Of a DNA stretch of 64,000 bases, positions 48,901 to 59,300 are shown in pieces. The stretch is from Drosophila pseudoobscura (lineage: Eukaryota > Arthropoda > Insecta > Diptera > Drosophilidae). How positions within the stretch are numbered: position 1 is the stretch's first letter; each line of letters begins with the position of its first letter. The translations under genes were made by a program, and so were the position numbers. The stretch covers positions 9,672,001 through 9,736,000 of the forward strand of contig NC_046679.1 of NCBI RefSeq assembly GCF_009870125.1. The letters run 5' to 3'. The notes below the pieces were generated by a model. It made no database searches. It was not told the DNA's origin and saw only the letters and a program-made list of their open reading frames with translations.

Positions 48901-51900
48901 CGAGAGCGTTTCCATTTCTGCATCAATTCTGCGACTGCCGCTAATCAGTTGCATAAATCAGGAGTAGAATGGCAGTCCCGTCCCGGACATTACGCCCCCG
49001 GGTATCATTTTAAAGCAAATCAAGGCGTTCGCCATTTTCCAAATAATCGTAACATTTCTTTGACCGCAGACGCAAACGCAGACCCCGGGCAGTCCTAACC
49101 CGAAAGCGTTTTTTTCTGTTATTAATCATAGCCACGACATAAAATAAATTACGTTAAACTTCGGGCAAAAACGAATTTGCCGGACGGGACAATGGACGAG
49201 GGGACAACGGACAGAACACAGAAGACAGAGGACAACGGTTTTCAAATGAATTTACGAGATGAACAAATTTTCAGTTGACACGCCCCGAATTCAACTTTCT
49301 TGGATTCGCTCTCCTCTGGCCCAGCTAAGAGAAAACTTATTAAACGCTTCATAAATTTTTATATTATGTCTACCCACATCATCAGACATAACGTGCAGCA
49401 GGGCGACCTGCTTCGTCCTTCGTCCTTCGTCCTTCGCCCTCTGCCCCGAGTCCGTCTGTTGCTTTGTCTCTCTCTGTCTTTCTCTTATCCTGTCGCTTTA
49501 TATCTGTCGTCCCGCAATAGTCTACTTTTCGGGGCACACACACATGCTTTCACCGTTCATATGCAGGCCGTTTAACATTTTATCTAGACGCCGCTTGGCG
49601 CTTGCCGCCTGGCGCTTGCCGCTTGGCGCTTGTCGCTTTCTTTGAAGCCAGGCCAACTAATGACAAAAGCCGAGACAAAAGTACGCTGCTGTGCGGCGGA
49701 TCGGGGTTCTTGGGGATTGGGAATGTAGGGTCTCCTCAGTCTGTCTTGTCACATAAAATTTTATATCTACTTTGTTTATGTTGGCCCAGACACAGACAGA
49801 AGAGACAGAGCATCGTGTACACCATACAGCATCCATTCTGGCGGCAATGGCCGTGCAATTTAGTTTCATACTCGTACGTATACTCGCATTAGATGCCTTT
49901 TTGATATTGAATTATGATCTGGCTTCTGGAGCTGTTCACGCTCTTTAAATTAGATGGAAAGGCCGGGATAATGCTCTATCTCTTCTCCACTGTGGCTGCT
50001 GTCACACAAAACAATGCAATAAATAATTCTGGCTGAAAGCATTGACCCAGCACGTGTTGAGTTCGAGGCGAGAATCCAACTCGAGATTAAAGCAACCTCA
50101 ATGTACCCCCAGCCCAGTCAGGCGGACAGGGAGAGAGCACATGAGAGCATATGTGTGACCCACTGAGACAACGGGTGGCTCACATGGGGATTGGGATGGG
50201 GGTGGCGATGGGGATGATGGAAGATGGGGAAGAAAAAACTTTAACGACCAACATAATTTGTTAAAAAGTTTCTGTCATATTAATGGAAAAGTGGCTCAAA
50301 ATGTGTTGGTCTTCTTGCCTCGTGCTTTTTTGGGTGATTCATGGGAATTAGTTGGGATTAGGGACTGTCGTGGCCAGCAGCAGCACCAGCAGCAGCATTG
50401 GGGGTACGATACGGGGGCCATTAGACATTTGGATTTGTGTGGCAATCGATTTTTGATAAATTATTTATTGAGCACAGAAAACTAAGAACATAATTAAAGC
50501 TTAGCTTAGCCGAGGCTTTCAATGCTGTTGATTAATGGATGGCCCGTCCTGTCCCACGAAGGGAAATCGATACAACCGAAAACTGAACGAAATAGACGAA
50601 ACTTTAAAAATCTTCTGCAATTTATGGTCTGTATAAATATTTGTTAATTTTCATATAGTCTTCTCTTTGGGGGAAGCCTGTTCTGTTGAGTTGCATATTT
50701 CGTTGCGTTCTGGCAAAGTTTTTCCCTCAATTTGCATAATCCTTTCTTGGCAGAAATTATCAAGTCGATATTAATTGCCAAGGCATCACAACAGACTTGG
50801 CCAACAGAGCACAGACCGGCCCAGACCAGACCACACCGAAGATAATGTACGAAAATAACAAAGTTTCTGCAAGCTCGGCACTGGGCCATGCTAATGCTGT
50901 TGGAAAACAATTTGCCGGCAAAATGTTTAGGCCAGCAAATGCCAAATGTTCATTTAATTGCCCGCAGGGGTGGTCCGCAGAGGTGGCGGCGGCGGCGGTG
51001 ATCCCATAAAGGTAAATCACAAGAAATATGAGGGTATTTTCACTTTTGGGTCGCTGCCCCAGCCACATGCTTAATTAAAGCGCTTGGCTTCTTAAGAGTT
51101 TCTCGTAAATTACACGGCATTAAATTGGTAGCGGCAAGGGCTACGAAGAAGGCAGCAGGAGGAACCAGATTGGCAGAGGAGGGGGTTGAGGGCGAGGGTG
51201 AGGGTGAGGGTGTGGGTGCGGCAGAAGGAAAAGCGAGAGAAAACTGAAAACGACTTTTTATGTCGCTGCGTTTCGGCTTTTCCTGTGCCAGCCAGCATAA
51301 AAATAAAAATAAAATTCAAATAAAATAAAATAAAAAGGCTAAGCCAAAAAACGCACAAAACCCGAAACAAAATGTATATGTATGAACGTGTAAGTGTGTG
51401 TGTGTGATGCTGTTGTAAAAAGGGTTAAAAGGCGACCAGCGACAGCAAAAACAACAGGGACCGAGCGAGAGGCGAGACGAAGCACAGCAATGAAGCGCTT
51501 TTGCTTTTAATGTTGCGTGGTGGGTGTGTGGATGGGGCAAGGTGGGCCCAAAGGTGAAGAGGCAGTGCGAGATATCCTTGAGAGCCCTTTACACTAGCAA
51601 AAAACTGATCAAATTTACACATTTTATTGGAAATACAACTAAATTGTTCTGCCAAAAATAGATTAGGAATGTTTGTTGGAAAAACTCTGCTAATCCCCTC
51701 CAATAAATTCAATATTATTCAAAAGAACTTATTCTGCATTTAAAATAGAATTTTTAAATGGTGAGATTCATGACTGTCTTCTTTGGCTCCTTTGTTGATG
51801 ACTCAGCCGAACTGCCTAGACGTTTTTTCCAAGTGTACCCTAACTGACCCAAAAACTGGCAGACCTGTAATATCTTACACCTTTTTTACGGGCAGGGCGC

Positions 51901-54379
51901 GCAGGCAGGCCAAAATACATGCATAAGTAAATGGAGCTCAAATGAGTTTGTAAGTGGAAATGAAATGCATATTTATTGTATTTAAATTGCCAACGAGTTT
52001 TCGCTGGCCTTAGAGCACGGCTCAGGCTGTCATGTGAACTTAGCTGTGAGCGGAAGGCAGGGACGCAGGAGGCTGGTGCTGAGGATGAGTCAACAACAGG
52101 ACATGCAGTAGAACGGAAATGGCAACACGACCGTTTTCAAAATGGCGTCTGCATTTCCACTGCCAACAGGCAGGGCAACAATGGACGATGCGCCATTTGC
52201 GACTAAAAGCATTGCACGGCAGTTTAGAGTTTTCTTTTCGCACTCGGCGGGAAAGATGCGCTAAACGGAAATCGTGGTATGTGTGTGCGAGAGGGAAAGC
52301 TTAGCCAAATGAAGCGGAAAGAATGCACAGGAGTGACGCATAAGCGAACTATATATCGTATAACTGTATGTGCGTATAGTACATCTCAACAATCGAGGCG
52401 CATGTCGCATGTCAGTGCGGGGGAGGCAGAGATCTTCTGGTGCTGCTGGTGTCATGGCGGAAATGAAATTTTCAGCGCTACCACAGACACGCAGGAAGGC
52501 TGTGATGCAAGCATCAAATAAACAGTTTGCATAGCAGCAACAAGAACACGATGCAAACAAACTTCAGATGGACACACACATACGCACACATACGGACACA
52601 GGGACTGGGACAGGGACAGGGACACTCTCAAACAAAACGCCGGACACTTGCAGAGGCGAAAAAAACCAACCAGGCGGATGAGTGACTAAGTGTCTCTTGA
52701 TGTTGTTGTCATTGTCGTTCTGTTGTTGCTGTTTCTGCTACGGTGCAACATTGAAAACTCGTTTTTAAATGGCAAAGCCCAGCAGCAGCAGCAGTAGCAG
52801 CAACAACTCTTCCCACAAGCAACAACAAAATATGACATGCCATGTCCGTTCGCTCGCTTTCAGTGTCCGTTTCCTTGGCTAGCATTGCAGTTGCCATTGC
52901 CAGCTTCCCTGCCGCCTGCCACTGCCCCTGCGAATGCTCCCTACCACTCGCCAAGTGGCTCTGCTCAGCTGTGCTCTGTCCGGCTCGACTCTGTTTTGCT
53001 GGGCCAAGGCTCGCCACTGGCAGCCAGCCATTGCCACAAGTGCAACATGCTCGTAATAACCCCTCCGCACACATACACACCCACTGTGGATGGGGGGACC
53101 AGGAGACAGACGACAAATTGCCATTCATATGCAGTCGGACAAAACTCGGAGCGAAACATTACGTTTTATATACACTATCAAAAGGAAGCATAGCTGAGGT
53201 CAGATGATAGTACCGTCGAGTGGGACCATTCCCCGCCCACCACCACGTTAATGTTGATCAGATTTATAACCCCATACGATCCAGGCATGCCTTTGTATTC
53301 CAATTTTGATCGAGATCGAGAGACATTATCCAATAAATCACATAAAAACGTGGGCAGATAACCCTGTAATTTAAAAACAATTTGGGCCCAATCCCAAATA
53401 TTTTTGTATGATAGAGAGGGATATTTGAGGCTATAGCTTTTCAGTGGTTCTATTTTAGGTACACTATAATATGCGGACTTTATAGGGTATATTTATTTCG
53501 ACATACAGTATTCGTACTGTTTTCATGCCCTTTTTCTTTTTTTTGTTATTTTTCCTTGCTGCATGCATGCTGGAACATTATTTTCTGACTTGTGCACGGG
53601 GGCGGAAGCGGTAGGGAAAATCAGTTGCAAGTGCAATTGCAGCTGGAAGCACGCCATGAATAATTTAAGGCACATTTTGGGGGAACGGCACCGACGCCGG
53701 CACTGGCACCGGCACCGAGCTTCAGGCAGTCTTTGATTAGTATTCAAATGACAAAAAACCAAAACAATATTGTGGACGCTGCGATTGATTTGATTGTCCT
53801 CTTTGTACTCTGTCTCTTCCCCCCCTCTCTCCGATAGATACCCACGGAGGAAACGCAGTACATACGAACGATTGACAACTTAATAGCATCCCGGCTCAGT
53901 CTGAAGCTGCAGCTGCAGGCGGTGCACTTTGTGGCCGGTATTAATGGCCATGGCAATGGCAATGTGAATGGCAATGGCAATGGCAACGGCAACGGCAATG
54001 GGAACTCCAATGGCATAGCGAACGCACTGGTCACCGGCAGCGGGAGTGGGTCTGGCGGAGGCCTCGTACTGCGTTGTACGGCACAAATTGGCGATCTCTA
54101 TCAGGAGTACAAGGAAATCGAGTTGGGCACACCACAAAAGGATCCGGTGCCGGCAAGAGGTAAGCCACAACTGCAACAGCAGCAGCAACAGCATGTAGCA
54201 GCCGTAGAAATTGCATTTTCTTGGCCATTTCAGTGACGCTGTCATCGGGCACGGGACTGCGCAGCTTCTTGGAGGCCTATTTCACAACATCTACGGCGGC
54301 TGTCGCCTGGCAAGGGGGCATAACTATCTGGCTCTTATCCACGCTGGCTCTCGTGATTAACTGCAGCCGAAGCAGCTAA
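39907..54379 (+). CDS. Beaten path (Beat) family immunoglobulin protein, probably beat-II subgroup, six coding exons
   Basis: Beat proteins are secreted or membrane-anchored two-Ig proteins that act in axon guidance and synaptic recognition, usually by binding Sidestep-family receptors. Exons are 39907-40375, 47348-47562, 47634-47769, 48038-48171, 53838-54159 and 54234-54379. All introns are GT-AG and every phase joins in frame, giving 473 residues. The hydrophobic signal core is LLHWLLLLCVFC (145-156), and the mature chain starts near D157-A-G-Q. Ig1 has C185 (VALRCDYQ) and C252 (GQFSCEVTAD) with the Beat hallmark YRYTPGEYP. Ig2 has C299 (LRANCS) and C398 (LVLRCTAQIGDLYQEYKE). The C-terminal hydrophobic stretch 455-468 suggests a GPI or membrane anchor. 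Oddities: about 140 polar residues precede the signal core, so a later ATG may be used; and a run of Asn-Gly repeats lies inside Ig2 (354-377). The family is certain. The beat-II subgroup is from memory of family sequences. An in-frame stop lies just before the chosen ATG. Confidence 0.93.
41762..41798 (+). repeat. G-run tract in intron 1
   Basis: At least five runs of three to five G within 37 nt (GGGG, GGG, GGGGG, GGGG, GGGGG). Being on the coding strand, it could fold as a G-quadruplex in the nascent transcript. A second tract lies at 42154-42192. Confidence 0.75.
43976..43995. repeat. (CT)10 microsatellite
   Basis: Ten perfect CT units inside Beat intron 1. Confidence 0.95.
45270..45498. 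mobile_element. Candidate short hAT-like element (MITE), 229 bp
   Basis: The left end GCCAGCGGCGTAGCT (45270-45284) and the inverse of the right end (45484-45498) match at 13 of 15 bases. A further inverted word, GCTGATC, lies just inside each end. CAGnGGCGTAGC-type termini are common in hAT elements. There is no transposase domain and I could not define a convincing 8-bp target duplication, so it may be a decayed copy or a chance inverted repeat. It is inside Beat intron 1. Confidence 0.4.
47234..47261. repeat. (CCAGAG)n hexamer array
   Basis: About four CCAGAG units, roughly 90 nt upstream of the acceptor of Beat exon 2. Confidence 0.85.
49590..49637. repeat. About 15-bp tandem repeat x3 (CCGCTTGGCGCTTG)
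   Basis: Three slightly diverged copies of a 14-15 bp unit built on GCCGCTTGGCGCTT. Another local tandem, CTTCGTC x4, lies at about 49410-49437. Confidence 0.8.
51181..51218 (+). repeat. G-rich GGGTGA array in intron 4
   Basis: At least six GGG runs in 38 nt on the transcript strand, in GGGTGA/GGGCGA units. Confidence 0.75.
53942..54005 (+). repeat. (GGCAAT/GGCAAC)n coding hexamer repeat in Beat exon 5
   Basis: Tandem GGCAATGGCAAT units encode the Gly-Asn repeat of the Beat protein (residues about 354-377). Unit variants (GGCAAC, GTGAAT) show it is not perfectly homogeneous. Confidence 0.9.
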
Positions 54380-54661
54380 ATGCAGGTGACATGCAGCCCA
54401 TGCAGAACATTCGAATTGGCTATGGGTCTGTTCGGGACACGGATGTTGCCCGGATATGGAAAGTGTATAGCCTAAGTGATGGGTGTTATCGATAGCGCGT
54501 ACGATTAGAGCTCTCGGCCGTGAACCGCATTAATTATCTCTCGTGAATGCCATTTGATTTACACACACACACACACACGTACACACACACTCACACACAT
54601 CCAGCAGTATGCACGAGTATATGTTCATGCGATTCCTGTTGAGTACACACGCGCATTAAAC

Positions 54662-54667
54662 AATAAA
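54662..54667 (+). terminator. AATAAA poly(A) signal, proximal, Beat gene
   Basis: This is the first AATAAA after the Beat stop codon, about 280 nt downstream. Later copies at 54928 and 54973 are equally good matches. Confidence 0.45.
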
Positions 54668-55247
54668 ACTGTAAATATTTGCTTTAATGATGTAAACGGA
54701 TACACGTAAATGAACTCGCACAGACACATAAAAACACACTGAAACACAGACACATACATGTACGACTAATTGTTAATTAATGGATTATTTAATGACGCAT
54801 AAAATATTGGATAAAGTATTAATGTTTCATTTGCATTTAGCTTCCACACAAGCAAATATCAACTTAAAGTTTAAGCCATGAAAATCGTCGAAACGATTAA
54901 AAAACAAATGCAACAACAATTGTAACAAATAAAAATGCCAATGTCAAGACAAACAAAATACATTCAAACCAGAATAAACAAGCATAATTAATCAAATTAG
55001 TTTCGCCGCTGACTTTTTTTTGCAACCTTCCAAAGAGTAGGTATTTATATTCTGAGCAAATGTTTGGACTTGGAGCTTAGCCAAGAAACTAGACTAAAGC
55101 GGACCCAGTAAATTACAATCGCCTGAATTTTATTTCTACTTGGTAGTAGGCCAATGGAAGCCTATAAGAAGTTTGAAAATAGAGCCCAAACGAAGGGACA
55201 TGGCATTTACACAACTTTCTATTCCCGATAAAGGTAAGCATTGTGTT

Positions 55248-55253
55248 TTTATT
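55248..55253 (-). terminator. AATAAA poly(A) signal of the fibrinogen-domain gene
   Basis: Minus-strand AATAAA about 78 nt past the TGA at 55332-55334. Its position supports the two-exon model ending there. Confidence 0.5.
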
Positions 55254-55331
55254 ACTAAATCTTGTAGTCTTTTAATCGTCGTAGGCTTTTTAGGCATAAT
55301 AAATGTTAGGGTGGTTCTTCCAAACCATACA

Positions 55332-56174
55332 TCAGGTCCTTACACGAATGGGACGCATCATTATTTGTACAAATGTAATTGGTCGGTATTGTTGAAAGTA
55401 GGTCCAAGCAATGCATCGATAGCATTTGGTGTGCATCTCCTTTTTCGCGGGATACTTGCCGTTTAGGTTGCTGTAAAGAAATCCGTGTCATATTAACTGA
55501 TCATCTGAGTTCTGAGCCTCATCGACCAACCTGGTATAGCAGTTGTTGTACCACCAGCCGCCCCAAAAGAGCTTCGAACAGTCATCTTGGCCTCGGCCGT
55601 TGTTCTTCCGGTCGTAGGTGGAGAATGGCATGTTCAGGTGGTACAGCATTCCGTTACCCGCCTCGCCCCTGTACTCTCCCAGGGAGCGGATAGTGTAGTT
55701 CTTAGTCAGGCCGAAAATGGCAAAGCGATCGTACATAGCATAGGCTCGAGTCCCCTCCGTGTTTTGCATTAGAAAAAAAATCTCCGTGGGCTCCGACATT
55801 GTGATGCGAAAGATCTTCTCCAGTCCGTACCAGAACTCGCTTTTTAGATCCCCGAATCCGTTCTGATACTCAACCCAATTCCTCCGAAAGTCCACAGTGT
55901 TCTCCCTCCGGCGTTGGATCACCGTCCAGCCACCTCCAAAGAAGCTGGCCACGCACCGCACTGTTGAATTTTTTTTTTGGCCCTTAAAGAAAGTTGTATA
56001 GAGGCCATCGTTCTTGGCCATTGTGCAGTCGTCGAGAAATGTCCCATAGTGTTTAACTTTGATGCTGCTGTAATTAGTCACCTCCTCGGGATCAGGCCTG
56101 TCTTTTCCATACCTCCGTTGTCTGTTAGCCGCACCTACGCCAAGCAGCAATAGAAGCAACCAGTGGCGCAACAT
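55332..56174 (-). CDS. Secreted fibrinogen-related domain (FReD) protein, two exons, 260 residues
   Basis: Exon 1 runs from 56174 down to 55531. An intron of 60 nt (55530-55471, donor AG|GTTGGT, acceptor TTTCTTTACAG) follows. Exon 2 runs from 55470 to the TGA at 55334-55332. Phases match (644 + 139 nt = 783). Residues 1-16 are a signal peptide (LRHWLLLLLLGVGAA). After a short basic spacer, one fibrinogen C-terminal domain fills the rest. It shows C50/C74, GGWTVIQRRR, the WVEYQNGFGDLKSEFWYGLEKI block, and C199/C212 around GGWWYNNCYT. Exon 2 completes the domain with SNLNGKYP, CIAW and FVQIMMRPI. FReDs bind sugars or protein ligands, often in innate immunity or development. Oddities: the usual calcium DxD is D188-R-K, the usual CH after WWYNN is CY, and two extra cysteines (C231, C234) occur. 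N-glycosylation sequons lie at 34, 69 and 159. No coiled coil is present. The orthologue is not identified. Confidence 0.9.
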
Positions 56175-56314
56175 TCTCGATCGGACTGATTGGACATACT
56201 AAAGTTGTTGGCTCTGCTCGTTATGGTTCGATTTAAGTATTTCAACGGTAAAATTTATTGAATCAAAGCGTTACTTTTATCATTATGCTCTTGGTGAATT
56301 GCTGAAATACCTAC

Positions 56315-56389
56315 CGGCTTTTCATCGGCATTGTTCTTCTTGTCACAGACGTAGAAGGGCATTTTTTGATGGTAGATGCTATTTTCTAC
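56315..56389 (-). pseudogene. Relic of a second fibrinogen-related domain
   Basis: Read on the minus strand, about 25 codons give VENSIYHQKMPFYV, then CDKKNNADEKP. This aligns with GNGMLYHLNMPFSTYDRKNNGRGQDD of the neighbouring FReD gene (same order, no gap through MPF and KNN). Upstream and downstream sequence does not continue the domain, and the usual C...GGWWY block is missing. It lies about 140 bp upstream of the intact gene on the same strand, which suggests a decayed tandem duplicate. An isolated exon of an unseen gene is less likely. Confidence 0.6.
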
Positions 56390-59300
56390 AGTGCACACTG
56401 CAGTGTGGGTAGTCAACCTCTTCCTGCATGCGACTTAGGTTCGGCAACACAAAGAAAAAAGTAGAATAGCTCCCATATGAAATACAAGTTTTTTTTGGTA
56501 TTTGTTGCAGCTTTTCAAAATTAAAATTATTACTCAGTTATCTCAAAAGCAATGCACTTTAAATTTAGGGTCCGGGCTGAAAATTCCAGTCAGTCAAGCA
56601 TTGCCAGTCAGACCTAAGGTTTAAAAGATTTTTTAATTAAAACCATGTACAAATATTTGTCAACATTTCTATTCATTTCCGAAAAGACTAATTTCAGTAT
56701 TCAGCTGAGCTCTTTAAGATTTAACACCGAGCTCAGCTGCAAGTCGGAGACTTTTTCAATCGATTGTCAAACAGAGCAGCAGCTGCCTCATTTACAACTC
56801 AATTTACGACGCGTTTCGCACGCGTTTTTAGCCGCCCCTGCGAGTTGAATGAAAGTACGGGGCATACTTTTAGGCGGGGCTGCTAAATAAACTGCTTGCA
56901 GAAGTTGATTGGAGGGGGCCGGTCGGCAAGCAGTGCATATAATGCAATTAAAATCAAATATATACGAGGCAGGCGCCGCGCAGAGTAGTTTTGCACTTTC
57001 CGAAAAAGTCATTAAAAGATAAAATCACAAAATCAATTAGCCAGAAACTTTAGCTGACTTTGTTTCTGTCTCTGTCTATGGATGGTCTGGGCCTTCGCTT
57101 GGTTTTTGGGGTTGAGATTGGGGCTTGGGCCGAAATTGAAACTGGGACCAGGCCTGGGCGCCATCTAGCCTGACCATAAATTGCAACACTTTTATCGTCA
57201 TCCCAGGCCCGCCTGCTGTTGTCCTTGTGTCCCGGTGCCGGTGCCGCCTATTTCTGCCTTTGCCTCTGTCTCTGCCTCTGCCTCTGATGGTGGCAGTTGC
57301 ACAGTTGCACAGTTTCCGATTTCCGTTTCCGCTTTGCGGTGCTCGCCTTGGAGCTGGCGTTGGAGCTGCCACAGTGCTGGAGCTGGCTTTTTATTTGCCG
57401 CACACTCGCTCGCCTCGGTGCTTGCATAAGTGGGCAGAAATCAGCTCCTCCACTTGGCCAACAGCGTGGCCTGCTGCTGCTGCTCCTGCTGGTGGCCATG
57501 TATTTGGTTTTTTGGCAAACGCATTTTTTCATTACTTTCGACTGGCCCACGGCCAAGTTGTGGCCCCGGCAGGCAATGGCCAAATGGTTGATGGTAGATG
57601 GCAAATGCATTTGCTTGTATGTTAACGTGCATCATTCGAGCCTCTGGCGAGCTGCCTCTGCCTCTGCCACTGCCACAGCATAAGCCTCATCCTTTGCCGG
57701 AGGTTCGGGGCAGGACAGCAGCCAACCGAGCGAGTTCCGCTCGCATTCTCAGCCACGCCCTCGGGCAATGTACACAACAGAAGAAGCAGCAGCAGAGGCA
57801 GAGGCAGAAGCAGCACCAGCATGAAATATTTTTATGCAATTGAAACGAATTGCGAAAAAATGATTTATGCCACAGCATTAAAGCCCAAATTGGTACACTC
57901 AAAAGGAAGCAGTTCTGATATATGGTCATACGATATGCTTCATAAGGCAACAGGGATGATAACATTATTAAGCCGGGCCAGACTCTGCTCGTAATGAAGC
58001 CAACGCTGCTGCAATGCGAAGGAGGGAGATCCGATTTGGCCATGAATGCCATTTTTCAGAAGCGAAAGAAAGCTCAAGTACTTGAATGGCTTTTGGTAAT
58101 CGAAATATATAATTTTTGAAGAAGAACACATTCAATTCCCCCAGTAAATTCCCTGAACTTGTAATTACTGCCATAAGAACTTAATTGTAATATTTCCCTT
58201 CCTTCCCTTATTTCTGGGAAATACCACTCAGTGTCAGTCACATTCCTGGACAAACGGAGCCTCATTACAGGTCAATTAATTAATTGAAGCCTACCAAAAA
58301 ATAGCCGAGCTGCTCCACAATACGGCCATAAAATTGAATGGACCATCCTCTGAGCACACTCGTACAGAGAAAGCAGCACAGACAACGGACAGCACAGAAT
58401 CACATATCCGGGGAAGGGAAGAACGATGGCGAGCCAACAAAATGAATTGCTATAATCACTGAGGCAACAGCAGGAGCCACTCGGCAGACCAGGACTAGGC
58501 ACTCAAGCTGGGAGAAGATGGAGATGGCGATGGAGATGGCGACGGAGGGAATCCCCATCCACATGCAATGACATATTGTGAAAGGCATTTGATTCGACTG
58601 GCGAAGTTCATGGCTCTGACCATGGCAGTGGTCAAGCGGCCATTTGAATTTGACTTTTAATGGCAAATGAATCTCTCCGTTTGCCTCTGATCCGTGCCCA
58701 CTCCTCGTTTAGAAACTTTTTATGAGTGTGAGTGAAAGTTGTGTCTAAATGCTCCTTCCATTTGTGCATACAATTGCTTCGTTAGAATTTAAAACACGCT
58801 CATTTCATTTTAAATGCATAACATACATATGACATATACTCGTAGAGTGATGTGGTCCACAAACGGGGGTTAGGTTAAGCCTCCTAATGGTTGTATGACA
58901 CAATTTTTGGATTATGTACATATGTATGCCCATAGAAATGGACTTCTAATGCTCGAAGCTATACTTATCCGGATGATTCCATCAGCTAGAACTTTACTAA
59001 TTCAACTACGCCAGTGCCGGTTCATACATTAGCATAAATTTGGCCAACCATTGTTGTGGGATGAGTCCTGGATCAGGCATAAGGGGCATGTGTCAGGGCC
59101 CGATTGATGCCATGAATATTTTATTAACATCGGCACGCTCCACCCTTCGACACCAAATACTAGTAGATCGTAGGGGGGATCGAAGGGGACTCCTGTTTTT
59201 TTTTTATATATATAATTCCAAGCCTGAATTGGGCAAATGAGATTTTCGCACGAAATTTGCATTGGATATTGTTGGGGCCAGCTACGTGCAGCCGGCTGAC

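Larger units (their letters stand above)
48172..53837 (+). other. Beat intron 4 (5,666 bp)
   Basis: It is bounded by CCG|GTAAGTGAG and CTCCGATAG|ATA. It splits the second Ig domain between its two cysteines. Contents seen: a 15-bp tandem repeat (49590-49637), a G-run tract (51181-51218), an AT-rich island with a repetitive look (about 53200-53540), and scattered CAG runs. No additional exon was recognised. Confidence 0.85.
54380..55331. other. Tail-to-tail spacer with the Beat 3' UTR
   Basis: It lies between the Beat stop codon and the stop of the minus-strand fibrinogen-domain gene. AATAAA signals on the plus strand occur at 54662-54667, 54928-54933 and 54973-54978, so alternative 3' ends are possible. 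A CA-rich run covers 54561-54597. The 55140-55331 part holds only short open frames and a chance GTAAGC donor-like site. Confidence 0.6.

Noticed and set aside
53200..53540. AT-rich island in Beat intron 4 considered as a Helitron-type relic
   Set aside because: I could not define ends, inverted repeats or a family signature, so it is only mentioned in the intron entry.
55140..55466. Plus-strand frame with an exon-like end at GATAAAG|GTAAGC
   Set aside because: It runs antisense over exon 2 of the fibrinogen-domain gene. It has no homology and no partner acceptor was found.
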